A DNA stretch of 64,000 bases from Agrostemma githago (lineage: Eukaryota; Streptophyta; Magnoliopsida; Caryophyllales; Caryophyllaceae). The DNA lies in NCBI GenBank assembly GCA_958450325.1, contig OY288243.1:39592878-39656877 (forward strand), written 5' to 3'. The notes below the pieces were generated by a model, which was given only the letters and a program-made list of their open reading frames with translations, searched no databases and was not told the origin of the DNA. Below are positions 24,777-35,239 of this stretch, one piece after another. The number at the start of each line of letters is the position of its first letter. Positions within the stretch are counted from its first letter, which is position 1. The translations under genes and the position numbers were made by a program.

Positions 24777-24816
24777 AAACGTTGAGGACAATGTTTCGCT
24801 TAAGTGTGGGTGAGAG
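24777..24816 (+). promoter_or_regulatory. NA2 internal hairpin and polypurine tract
   Basis: AAACGTTGAGGACAATGTTT (24777-24796) folds into an 8-bp stem (one G.U pair) with loop AGGA. Five bases later comes taagtgtgggtgagag, nearly the same as the terminal PPT of NA2. This is the place and form of an internal (central) PPT about 1.3 kb before the 3' LTR. Confidence 0.65.
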
Positions 24817-26104
24817 TTTGTTGCTTATTGGATCATACTTGGATTGATTTTGGTGGAGAATGTAGATTTGGTGGTGTGATTTTATTGTAAATATGGATTT
24901 GTGTTGTGTTGGGATGTTGGTAGTAGCTTGTTTATGTTAGCACTTGTGAATATATGTGTTGTGGATTTCCTTTATTTCTCTTTTGTGTGTGTGTTTGTTT
25001 CTTGTTTTGTCAAAAAAGTTTCAAAAACACCTAAAAATTTGAAAAATTGAAAAATCCAAAAAGAAGGTTTGTTTTTTCCTAAGAGTTTAGTTGAGTTTCT
25101 AGTTTTCCACTTTGACGAAAAGAATGATTTGGAAATACTTAGTGTTGCATATTAGTGTTGTAAATCGTCTAATCTTTGCTTTAATTAGCGATTTAAGGTG
25201 TATACCATCATTATTGTTCCATATATTCATCTCATGGTGTGATATTTCCTTATTTTTATTTTGTCCTATGGTGACATGGTGACTTGGTGACATTATTCCT
25301 ATTACAAAATCACAAAAATCCACAAAAATGAGAAAATCGTGAAAAACAGAAAAACAAAGTGTTTAATAATTGCTCACATTTCAATTCAAAGTGACAAAAC
25401 CAAAAATCAAAAAAAGAAAAAAAGTCACTTATCAATAATTTTCGAAGTGTTTCGAGAAGGAAAAAAAGAATGAAAAAATGAATGAAAAAATGAAAAGAAA
25501 GAAAAATTGAAAAAGAATAAAATCAAAAGAAAAGAAAGTTGTTTAAATAATTGAGCATATGCATATTTATCATTTCTCATCCACTTCACAAATAAATTTA
25601 GCCTTCTTCTAGTCACCAAGTTAGTACCGGGACGATCCGAACTTCTTACTATATGAGAGGAGGGAATCTGTGTTTCATTTTCGGTAATAACGCCATGTTA
25701 GTTCACTCCATCTCCGCCATACACTCTATTTTGCTTACCGAAGTTATAGATTGGTAGATCTACAATAAGAATATGCAACTTTTGAAGTATTTCTTAGTCA
25801 TCGTTTATGTTTTAGTTGGATTTTAGAATTTTGATTATCGTTTGGGGATTTGCTTGGTTGCCTTGTTGAGGAAGGTGACTCGTTTTGACTAGAGAGGATC
25901 ATTTTGTTATCGAGTTTTGTGCTTCATTGTTGGTTGTCTCGCAATTTTGTCAAGACCCCACTTGCCTTGCAAAGGGATACTCTCCTCATAGTACCTCGTT
26001 GTGAGTTGAAGGGACGGAGCGAGCCCGTTTATTGTCTCGTATCGGCTATTATGTTTTATTTACTTATTTAGTGAATAAGTTGCTTTTGTCGTAGACTGTT
26101 TGAG
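24817..26104 (+). other. NA2 3' noncoding region
   Basis: AT-rich, with A-rich patches (25310-25530). Its last 200 bp, including gtgagttgaaggga and gagcttactcgagg, are similar to the NA3 3' region. No gene seen. Confidence 0.6.
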
Positions 26105-26142
26105 CTTACTCGAGGACGAGTAAGGTTTAAGTGTGGGGGAGT
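26105..26142 (+). promoter_or_regulatory. NA2 terminal hairpin and polypurine tract
   Basis: CTTACTCGAGGACGAGTAAG (26105-26124) forms an 8-bp stem with loop AGGA. It is followed by gtttaagtgtgggggagt, which abuts the 3' LTR at 26143. NA3 has the same arrangement at 51273-51310 (minus strand). Confidence 0.8.
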
Positions 26143-27805
26143 TGATAAATGTCATTTTAGTGATTACTTTACCCACATTTATTTACTTATTCGGGTCAAT
26201 TTTGTGTGTTTAATTGATATTATAGCTCAATATATATTATTATACGATATTAAGTGTTAATTAGTCGTTTTATTCATAATTATCGTAATAATTGTTATTT
26301 TCCGAGAATTTGTTACTGCCTTGTCTCGTGTGTATTTTTGTAGGTACCGTCTGAAAAAATGACCGAGTGAAGACGAGAAAGAATCGGGTCAAAAAACAAA
26401 GCGGGTCAAGCAAATAAAAGTCAATGGCCAACTCGATTGAGCTGTCTTGAAATGATGATATCTCACTCATACGAAATCGGAATCAAGTGATTCAGGATGC
26501 GTTGGAAAGCTACGTTCGAGACCTAGACGTTTGTAGAAGGAAACGATACTCAATTCCGCCATATCAGGACTCGAAATCAAGGTACGAGGCAGCAGCTATT
26601 GAAAGAAGGTGAACATCGGGCCAAAGTACCAAATAAAGGGATCCAGCCCATTATTGAAAGGGAGGAAAAGTTGGAGAGAGATAGGACAGCTGGAGGGGAG
26701 TGGATTAGGAAGTAAAATGGACTGATTTGGTAAGGGGAGGTGGACCGTAGGGTGGGTTAGTTTAGAGGAAGGAAAGCATTAGAAAATAGTAGAAGTAACA
26801 AGCAGGAACACAAAAAGCCCGTAGGCAGCACAAGAGGGAGCAGTAGGTCCGTAGGATTAGAGGAGTGAGCTGTAGGTTAGAGTAACACCGAGAGCAGTAG
26901 CTGATGAGGGAGGCCGAACAGTAGGAGTAGAGTAGCAGTAAGATTAGGAGATTAATTTTTCCTCTCTTAATTTTTCTCATTAGTTTAATCCTAGTTGTAT
27001 TAGGTTGATGGTTTAATTAGTTGGGTTAATCTTGCTACACTATATTGTCCTTCAGTTATACAATTCTCCATCTCAAGTTTGGTACAATTTCTTCTCTTTT
27101 TCATTATTGTTCATCTTTATTGTTTATTAGTTTAAGTTAATTTTATTGCTTAATTAGTTTAAAGTTTGCATCTTTATGAGTTATTCATGTTTATTATTAC
27201 GATTAGAGTAGTGAATAGTTTAATTAGTTTAGTTTTAATCATGTTCGAGTAGTTAATTTCTAGGGTCGGGGAAGGCTCGGTTTGTCTCGTTTTGTGGGTT
27301 TGTTGTGGGTTTATTATCTTGTATATTATTGTTGGTGTTCTCCTTTGATTGCGATTTTTGTATGATTTGCTTATCTCTGCCGCGATATGTGAATCGTATT
27401 TCGTCGAGCTCTCTTTGGGGTGGGTCGACCTGGTAATAAGTGCGAGAGCCCGTTATTAGGACCGTCCCGAGTAGATAGAGACTCGAGAGAGACCCTTTTA
27501 TCTTCCCAACTACCGACCGTAATCGACTCGTTTGTGAACTCCGATAACTCCCTTGAGACTACCTTGTTGACCTTGACCTTAGTCCATTTCGTCGTATTTT
27601 TCTTCATTTGTTTGTTTGACTTTAGAACTTCTTCCTACCAAAAACATATCTTCTCTTTTGACTAATTCCATACCTTGACTGAGACCTTTATTTAGCTAGA
27701 CCGTCCCTGTGGAATTCGACCTGACTTACTCTCGACTACCCAAGTTTAGGATTAGTTGGTTTTTATTTTGATCGACCGGGATTCGCGACAAATCCCCGTC
27801 CGTCA
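26143..27805 (+). repeat. NA2 3' LTR
   Basis: It starts TGATAAATGTCATTTTAG and ends ccccgtccgtca, followed by the TSD cacac. It is 1663 bp long and clearly similar to the 5' LTR, with scattered differences. It lacks the 770-bp duplication. Confidence 0.92.
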
Positions 27806-27810
27806 CACAC

Positions 27811-28207
27811 AAACTCCATCGTGAACCTTAATCAATCCACTCTCGTCGCCCCTGAACAAGATAGGCTCATTCACTAATTTGTCCTCCAAATACTTATCAC
27901 CAACCTGCAATTTTCTAATCTCACCTATCAAATCGCTCTGAACAGATAACACACTAGATGGGGTTCCTGGCTTTGCCATTTGGATTGCAAAGTTCCTAAA
28001 CTCTTCTCTCAGCTTATCACGGCTCATCACTAACTGTATTGTGAGGAGAGATTTTCTACTTAAAGCATCGGCCACCACATTGGCCTTTCCTTCATGATAC
28101 TGAATCTCGACCTTGTAATCCTTAATCAATTCCAACCACCTCCTCTGTCTTATATTAAGCTCCTTTTGAGTGAATATATATTTTAAGCTTTTGTGATCAG
28201 AGAAAAC
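27811..28207 (-). pseudogene. G1 RNase H C-terminus and RNase H-integrase linker
   Basis: The minus strand reads MELIKDYKVEIQYHEGKANVVADALSRK, the C-terminal RNase H block ending in the conserved ADALSRK, then a linker to GLIKVHDGVCV. The last residues span the NA2 TSD: the reading continues at 18716. The piece 28136-28207 before it lines up with the RNase H middle (TQKELNIRQRRWLELIKDY-like) but is interrupted by a stop. Confidence 0.88.
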
Positions 28208-28977
28208 CTAAAAGGATACACCAAACAAATAATGTCTCCAAATTTTCAAGGCAAAGACTACGACTGCTAATTCTAAATCATGAGTGGGATAATTTTCTTC
28301 ATCATAAGGTTTCAACTGCCTAGAAGCGTAGGCGATCACTCTCCTATTCTGCATAAGAACACCACCTAACCCATTATTGGATGCGTCGGTATAAACTTCA
28401 TAGGCTGCGTTTCCATCCGGTAAGTCCAACATCAAAGCAGTAGTCAATTTCTCCTTCAAAATTTCAAATGACTCCTCACATCCCTCATCCCAATGGAATT
28501 TTGTGGCTTTCCTCATTAGTGTAGTCATTGGTCTAACTATTTTAAAAAAATCCTTTACATATCTCCTATAATAACCGGCTAAGCCCAAAAAGCTACGAAT
28601 TTCAGTCACATATTTAGGTCTAGGCCATTCTTTAACAACTTTAATCTTAGCAGGATCTACTGACACTCCATCCTTAGATATAATATGCCCCAGAAAAGCT
28701 ACTTGATCCAACCAAAATTCACATTTTAAAAATTTAGCATATAACTGTTTTTCTCTCAAAATACCTAAGACAATCCTCAAATATTCCTCATGTTCCTCCT
28801 CATTTTTCAAATAAATCAGTATATCATCAATGAACAACATAACAATTTTATCTAGGTATGTCCTAAAAGTTCGATTCATCAAGTCCAGAAAAACAGCAGG
28901 TGCATTAGTCAACCCAAAAGGCATCACAGTAAATTCATAATGGCCATCTAGTAGAAAATGCAGTTTTAGGCACATCC
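28208..28977 (-). pseudogene. G1 reverse transcriptase (C-terminal part) and RNase H
   Basis: The frame starts after a disrupted junction and shows HYEFTVMPFGLTNAPAVF, the catalytic box FIDDIL, FLGHIISKDGV, FLGLAGYYRRYVKDF and the RNase H start (YTDASNNGLGGVL...IAYASRQLKPYDEENYPTHDLEL). The catalytic Asp pair and the RNase H Asp are intact. Upstream, a 4-bp insertion and a 2-bp loss near 28940-28995 break the link to the N-terminal RT. It would copy the element RNA into DNA. Confidence 0.92.
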
Positions 28978-30135
28978 TCAGGAGCTATATATCTTTAGTT
29001 GATGGTACCCATATCGCAAGTCAATTTTAGAGAAAACAGAAGCTCCCTTCAACTGGTCAAATAAGTCATCAATCCTAGGTAAAGGATATCTATTCTTAAT
29101 AGTAACTTGATTCAATTCCCGATAATCAATACACAACCTTAAATTTCCATCCTTCTTTTTCACAAATAAAACAGGGGCACCCCAAAGTGACACACTAGGC
29201 CCAATATACCCTTTCTCCATCAGTTCATCTAATTGTTTCTTTAGTTCTTGCATTTCTAAGGGTGCAAGTCGGTATGGTGATTTAGCAATTGGACCCGTCC
29301 ATGGCACTAAGTGGATTTTGAACTCAACTTCTGTAACAGGAGGCATTTCCGGTATCTCCTCCGGAAACACATCAACAAACTCACTCACTACTGGTACTTC
29401 ACTCAAGTAAGGGTATTCAACACTCAAATCTCTAATATGACACAAAATCAGCTCAGATCCCCTAGATAAATGCTTTTTCACTTTCATAGCAGAAATAAGT
29501 TTCACCCTAGGACCTCTTACATGACCCCTACAAGATACTCTCACGTTTTTAGGCCCTTTTAAGGAAATTTTACTCTGTGCACAATCAATATTAGCCCGAT
29601 AAGAACCAAGCCAATCCATCCCCAAAATAACATCAAAGCAAGGTAATGGAAATTCTATTAAGTTTGACTTAAAATCATGATCACCAATAAAAACAGACAC
29701 ATCCCTATGGACCCTTTTACAGTTCACTAAGTGCCCAGATGGCATGGCAAAATCATAATCCACAATTTCACTAGGTTCAACGTTCATTTTATCCACAAAC
29801 TTAGTCGAAATAAAAGAGTGAGATGCACCAGAATCAAAAAGAACATGAGCTGAAATAGAGTTCACTATAAAGTTATCCGAAACGATGTTTGTGTTTTTGG
29901 CTTTCTCCCTATTCATGACATAGAGCTTCCCAGTAGGCTTCTTGCTATTCTGTGCAGCATTTACTTGGCCCGCATGTTTACTAGCTGCGGTAGTGTTGGT
30001 CTACCAAAATTTTGTGTCTTCCCCTGACCCTGAAATCGGTTACTCTGATTCACACTAGCATTAATAGATTGTGCAGCACGGGGTTTCCCCGCCTTCTTGT
30101 TCCTGCACTCGAATTCTCGATGACCTAGCTTAACA
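28978..30135 (-). pseudogene. G1 gag tail, protease and N-terminal reverse transcriptase
   Basis: From 30135 down: the gag end GHREFECRNKKAGKPRAAQ, the last His-Cys half of a zinc knuckle, then Asn/Gln-rich spacer. The frame 29916-28978 has the aspartic protease (VLFDSGASHSFIS with DSGA, ILGMDWL), then the RT N-terminus (SPYRLAPLEMQELKKQLDELMEKGYI, PVLFVKKKDGNLRLCIDYRELN, NRYPLPRIDDLFDQLKGA, FSKIDLRYGYHQLKI), after which it breaks. The first two cysteines of the knuckle are lost at the breakpoint 30135. Confidence 0.92.
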
Positions 30136-30225
30136 TGTTCTTGTGTGATTGCATGCTAATATCTAGTTACTGGTCACAAATATGAATATTTTGGCTATCG
30201 TTGATACTTAATAAGCACAATATCA
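30136..30225 (+). other. G1 3' UTR, plus orientation, first part
   Basis: acatgttcttgtgtgattgc onward is the reverse complement of about 15915-16005, showing that the strand switches at about 30135. It is cut by LINE-b and continues at 32431. Confidence 0.85.
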
Positions 30226-32430
30226 TTTTTTTTTTGGGTAAAATGTGAGTATATTGCCAAAAAATGTCAATGGGGAACAATTACACCATGGGACTATGTG
30301 TCCCGACTATAACACGTTAGTATGATAACTACATCTCATCTAATTCGAATTGAATACAATTAGAGACTCCAATGAATGCAACTCGGGGTGGTTTTGCCCA
30401 ATGCCCTCATAGTCACCTCCTTCCTTATGCTCCTTGATATCTCCTCCGACCTAATTAATATTCCTTCTTGCCATGCTCGATTTCTTTGATACCAGACATT
30501 ATAGAAATAAGCATTTATCACCATTGCATCCGTCTTCCATCGAACATTATGCTGATTGTCAGTTACTAACAACAATACGCCTGCTGTAGAAACAATCTTC
30601 AAACAAATGTTGTATAGTCTCTTCTTCCTCCCCGCACAAGCAACATTCCTTCTCTTCGCAGCATCCAAACCTGTTCAGTCTTTCACGTGTATTCATGCTA
30701 TTACTTTGAGCTAACCAGGTGATAAATGAATGTTTAGGAACATTCCAATTATTCCAAATCACAGCAGCACAGTTCCTTTCCTGATGTTTAAATCTAAGTA
30801 TTTCATATCCCTCCTTTACTTTGTATGGAATATTCGAATCAGGCCATGGAGTTTGCTGATATGCGGTTTTCATAAGTTCCTTCACCTTACAGATTTGTTT
30901 CCAAGCCCAATTATCACTTTGTTTGGGTTTATAAGCATGCCAATCCTCACCTTTTACATAAATCTGGTTAATCCATCTTACCCAGAGTTTTTCCGGCTGA
31001 GAATGAATCCAGTCTGCCAGTTTAGCAATAGCAGCTTGATTCCAATTTTTGATGTTTTTAACTCCCAATCCTCCCTCTTTCTTTGGAGCGGTGATCCTCT
31101 CCCAGGAAATCAATGGAACTCGCTTATAATCCGAAGATCCTGCCCAGAAAAAGTTCTTGCATACGGCTTCTACTCTATTAATAATGCTACTAGGGAGAAT
31201 AAAAATAGATGCCCAATAGCAATGTAGGATATTCAGAACAAGATTAATAAGGGTCAGTTTGCCTGCATAAGATAATTTCCGAGCACCCAAGCTTCTTATT
31301 CTGGCAACTATTTTATCAGTAAGAATATCGCATTCCTTTTTTGAAATTCTCCCTGGTTTAATAGGAACACCCAAGTACCTGAATGGCATTTCTCCTCTCT
31401 TGAAGCCCGTGACAATCATGATGTCCCTCATCAATTCATCAGTCATCCCATTAAAATATACCTCCGATTTTCCATTATTCTTCCGTAGACCTGAGGTATC
31501 AGAGAATGTTGAGAAAGCATTCATCAGGAGTAGAATGGACTTCGGTTCTCCCTTACAAAATAACAGGAGATCATTCGCAAACATCAGGTGAGTAAGTTTC
31601 ATATCTTTGCACATAGGACAATATTGGAAGGGCCACTTAGTGGTAGCGAATTTTATCGTTCTTGTAAGATACTCCATACAGATACTAAAGATCAAGGGAG
31701 AAATAGGGTCCCCTTGCCTTAGTCCTCTTCTTCCTCTAAAATACCAAAAATTGCTGCCATTGAGGGAAATAGTATAAGTAGGGGAGGCAATACATCTCAT
31801 GACTTGTTTTATGAAGAGGGGGGAAAAATCCAAAGCTTCCATCATTTGTTCCACAAACACCCATTCTACAAAGTCGTAGGCCTTTTGTAGGTCTATCTTA
31901 AATAGGCATCTGGCATACACTTCCTTCCTGTCATACAGTTTGACGAGGTCCTGGCAGATTAGGATATTCTCGACAATAGACCTCCCTTGTACAAAGGCAC
32001 CTTGCATATCCTCAATAATATCTGGAAGAATATCGGTCAGCCTGTTACACATCAATTTAGAGATAATCTTGTATATGGTGTTGCAACAAGCTATGGTTCG
32101 GAATTGATTAACTGACTTAGGCCTCTCAACTTTAGGGATAAGGGTTAATGTAGTAGCATTTATCTGTTGAAGGAGCTCTCCTGTTTTGAAAAAATCAGTC
32201 ACTGCTGCAGTAATATCCTTGCCAATAATATCCCAAGAATCTTTAAAAAAACCACTAGTGTAGCCATCTGGACACGGACCTTATCTTGCGATATCAAACT
32301 AATGACCTGTTTGATCTCCTCCATTGTCACAGGGGCGACAAGTCTGTTTTTATGAGTCTCTGAGCATTTTTTTCCCTGATCAATTATGTATCGGCGGACT
32401 TGTTGCACCTAATTAGAGCTACCCAGTAAG
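30226..32430 (-). mobile_element. LINE-b: 5'-truncated L1-type LINE, 2.2 kb
   Basis: It has a T run of 10 at 30226-30235 and a 15-bp TSD with one mismatch, taagcacaatatcat (30212-30226) and taagcacaatgtcat (32431-32445), around an element truncated in the RT N-terminus. It lies in the 3' UTR of G1. It is related to LINE-a (shared RIRSLGARKLSYAG, FRYLGVP). Confidence 0.93.
30360..32430 (-). pseudogene. LINE-b ORF2: reverse transcriptase and zf-RVT, frameshifted, FAND at the active site
   Basis: A 547-codon frame (32202-30559) covers LIPKVERPKSVNQFRTIACCN, GAFVQGRSIVENIL, FKIDLQKAYDFVEW, RRGLRQGDPISPLIF, MFANDLLLF, the thumb, and a zf-RVT (CCEEKECCLCGEEEETIQHLFEDC). The catalytic FADD has become FAND. 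Upstream, 32408-32199 is the preceding RT segment (VTMEEIKQVISLISQDK) in a shifted frame. Downstream, the tail with YNVWYQRNRAWQ (to 30360) is in a third frame. There is no endonuclease. The mutation in the metal-binding Asp makes this copy inactive even without the frameshifts. Confidence 0.92.
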
Positions 32431-33014
32431 TAAGCACAATGTCATTGGTTATTTGTTACTTGAAATTGACTTGTTTACACATGTTTGTGGTTTGTTTGTG
32501 CTCAACGCACATATTTGTGGTTAATTTTTGCTCAACGCAAATATTGTTGGTTTGGTAGTGCTAACTGCACTTATTTGTTTGACTTATTGATTTTGTGCAT
32601 TACGCACTTGAAAAATGGTCGAACTTGTGAATTTCAAAATTTTGATATAATTTAAATATTTTTGTCCGACATGCTCTTAACTTGGAAAGTGATACTTTTC
32701 CCTTAGAGGGTATGAGAATTTTGGTGTTTTTGAACTCTATTATTATCTTGTGGAATTTGGTGAGCTTATGGAATTAGATGGTTGTGAAGTTGTGTACTAT
32801 GAAAATTGAGGAATTAGATGCTTGGGGAATTTGAGAAAATTAAAAATGTAAGATATCTTTAAGGTTGTGTAATTAATTTGATGGATTTTGGATATATGAA
32901 GTAAAAGGCTTATTTTGGATATATATGAGGATTTTGGCGGATTTTGGATATATGGAGTGACCATGTCTTTTGCGCTTTATAGTAATGTGAAACATTATTT
33001 TCAAGGATGAGTTT
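32431..33014 (+). other. G1 3' UTR, plus orientation, second part
   Basis: Matches the reverse complement of 15288-15910, including units such as gtgctcaacgcac (about 32500-32570), mirror of the gtgcgttgagcac repeats. No gene. Confidence 0.8.
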
Positions 33015-33053
33015 AAACTTCGAGGACGAAGTTTTGTTTTAAGGAGGGAAGTC
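33015..33053 (+). promoter_or_regulatory. G1 hairpin and polypurine tract before the 3' LTR
   Basis: AAACTTCGAGGACGAAGTTT (33015-33034) is a perfect 8-bp stem with loop AGGA. Then ttgtttt and the PPT aaggagggaagtc (33041-33053) abut the LTR. G2 has the same stem with loop AGAA at 42259-42278 (minus strand). Confidence 0.85.
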
Positions 33054-33537
33054 TGTAACACCCCGTTATTTTTCGAGTCAATTATAAAGCTTGAGATTTC
33101 TACTTTTATTTAAATCGGGTTTTAAAGTTGTGTAGACACCCACATTTTGACCGCCAAGTGTCTATAGCAGTTTCAAAAAAACACCCGATGATGATCGGAC
33201 TAAACATGACTTAATACGCTCGATTTTCGGACTCGGAATCAATAGTAGTTGGCGCGAGCTTTTAACGGAGTAAAAATCTCACAAAACCGTCCTCAAATTC
33301 AGGCCCAGTGGATAATTTCCAATCAAATGAGACTAATTTGGGTCAAAACCGTCACCAAGGGCAAAACCGTCTTTTGGCAACCGGGTCAAACCCCGGTCAA
33401 AGCCAATTTGCGAGCCAAAAATATCTGACGCGATGTTCGAGAAGCCAAGTCGAAGTCGGATTCCTCACAAAAAATAATAAACAATTCCATAAGAGATAGA
33501 GTTTTATCTTTTGAAGAGTTGTATCACCCGTCCAGCT

Positions 33538-33650
33538 CCACTCGATCGAGTGGAGTGGCTCACTCGGTCGAGTGGGCTCACAAAAAACAATCAGATTCGA
33601 GTTTAGACCAGGCACTCGATCGAGTGCGATGAACCACTCGATCGAGTGGC
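33538..33650. repeat. ctcgatcgag palindrome array upstream of the TATA box, Tat-like copy 2
   Basis: Four units (ccactcgatcgagtgg, cactcggtcgagtg, gcactcgatcgagtgc, ccactcgatcgagtggcc) lie within 113 bp, 160 bp before the LTR's TATA box (about 33813, now split by Cassandra). Confidence 0.9.
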
Positions 33651-33819
33651 CTCTTTTTCAGCCAAAACCGGGAGTTTCTTCCTCTTTAACCAATTTCTCC
33701 TATCCACAAGCGGAATCATACTTCCTCCCAACCGTTGCTTTCTTCCTTGGCAAGAAACCGCTTTCCTATCCAAATACTAGGAATCTCCTATCCCGAGTGG
33801 GGTATCCCATCCTATAAAT

Positions 33820-34458
33820 TGTAAAACCCCGACCCAATCCTAGGACCGGAAATGTTAACCGCGGTAGCTCGCCAGGCTTTATACTGGTCTCACAGACCAA
33901 CACGAGTCCTTTACAACGCATTTTGTCCTCACTCATGTGCATCCTGGAAACCTTCCCGGGAGGTCACCCATGCACTTTGTTGATATGAGTAGTACTTAAA
34001 ATCCTTTTAAGGAAAGCTCATAAATAGGACATCTTCAATCAATGTGGGGTGTTTCAATCACTCCCACTTGAAGAACGCAACGTCCTCGTTGCGCCAGGCA
34101 GCATAACCGCTGACCCAGAATCCACCCCCGCAGGGTTGCTCTGATACCATTTGTAACACCCCGGCCCAATCCTAGGACCGGAAATGTTAACCGCGGTAGC
34201 TCGCCAGGCTTTGTACTGGTCTCACAGACCAACACGAGTCCTTTCCAACGCATTTTGTCCTCACTCATGTGCATCCTGGAAACCTTCCCAGGAGGTCACC
34301 CATCCTAAGATTGCTCCCAGCCAAGCACGCTTAACTGCGGAGTTCTTTTGCATGGACGACCAGAAAAGAAAGTGCACTTTGTTGATATGAGTAGTACTTC
34401 AAATCCCTTTAAGCAAAGCTCGTAAATAGGACATCTTCAATCAATGTGGGGTGTTTCA
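33820..34458 (-). mobile_element. Cassandra TRIM (5S rRNA-containing LTRs), 639 bp
   Basis: It has two short LTRs (33820-34056 and 34152-34458), both starting TGTAA(A/C)ACCCC in plus-strand reading and ending gtttca, around a 95-bp interior. The interior has a Met-tRNA PBS on the minus strand (gctctgatacca, 34138-34149). The TSD TAAAT is exact (33815-33819 and 34459-34463). The right LTR contains antisense 5S rRNA sequence, the hallmark of Cassandra. The left LTR has lost about 70 bp with most of that sequence. It has no coding capacity. The insertion split the TATA box of Tat-like LTR copy 2: the empty site reads tcctataaatacc. Confidence 0.95.
34286..34350 (-). promoter_or_regulatory. 5S rRNA-derived segment with Pol III internal promoter in the Cassandra LTR
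   Basis: On the plus strand caggaggtcacccatccta and ccaagcacgcttaactgcgg are the reverse complement of plant 5S rRNA (GGATGGGTGACCTCCTG and CCGCAGTTAAGCGTGCTTGG), the C-box and A-box region. The segment between them (agattgctcccag) has diverged from a 5S gene. It is part of the TRIM, not a 5S gene. Confidence 0.9.
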
Positions 34459-35239
34459 TAAATACCCCACCCTCACAACACAATTATACACAATTCAATT
34501 TACACACATCTATACACGATAAAAATTTCATACATCTACAATACATACAATATACATAATTTTCTCATTCACATTCAAACCTCCATAATTCCCGACATTT
34601 AGCTACAATCCAAAACTCTAGCAAAACCTATACCAAACCATACAACACCTTAACTCTTTCTATATCCTCGTTACTCTTACGCAAGCGTCGTTACTACGAG
34701 TCCGTGATCGAGGTCGAAATTAGCATGTAGATTGAGGTGTTACAAATCCCTATTTCTCTCTCCTTCTCTCTCTCTTCTCACGTTTTTTTCGTCTTCTTCA
34801 TCTCTCGTCCGTCGTCTTTTGTTGTCGTTGTTTCATTTCATTTCTAATATTATTATTACTACTATAATTTGCAATAACAAGTTGTTCCTAAGGATTCGAT
34901 ATCGACTCTATAGTCGAATATCGGATCTAAAGGAATCAATAAAAAAAACCGCTTTCAATTTTTTTTTTCTTTTCTCGTTGATGCCGAAATAATCGTCACA
35001 TATTCCCTAAAAATACTAATACGACGTTACAACGCGGAGGAATTTATTCAAAACAATTTCTAAAAACATCTATTTTTTCTAGCAATCACTCTAAATATCG
35101 GATATTGATTTCATAGTCGAATATCAGATATCTACGAGATTTGAAAATCTTAAGTTGGGTATAAATTACGCCGTATTTTTACGCGGCTTAACAAATTTAT
35201 AAATTTTTCAAAAATTAAAAGCAATTTTGAAAATTGTAA

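Larger units (their letters stand above)
18717..27805 (+). mobile_element. NA2: pol-less Athila-like retrotransposon with gag and an acidic membrane-type ORF
   Basis: Two LTRs (18717-21090 and 26143-27805), a PBS, a PPT and the exact TSD CACAC (18712-18716 and 27806-27810) define a complete element inserted in G1 pol. Its internal region has gag, then an acidic ORF ending in a hydrophobic segment, then 1.4 kb of noncoding DNA. There is no protease, RT, RNase H or integrase, so it must depend on another element's enzymes. A LINE (22422-23913) split the acidic ORF later. The PBS and PPT match NA3. Confidence 0.9.

Noticed and set aside
34281..34350. 5S rRNA gene
   Set aside because: Only the internal promoter part is similar. 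It is embedded in TG...CA LTR ends with a Met-tRNA PBS, which identifies a Cassandra TRIM.
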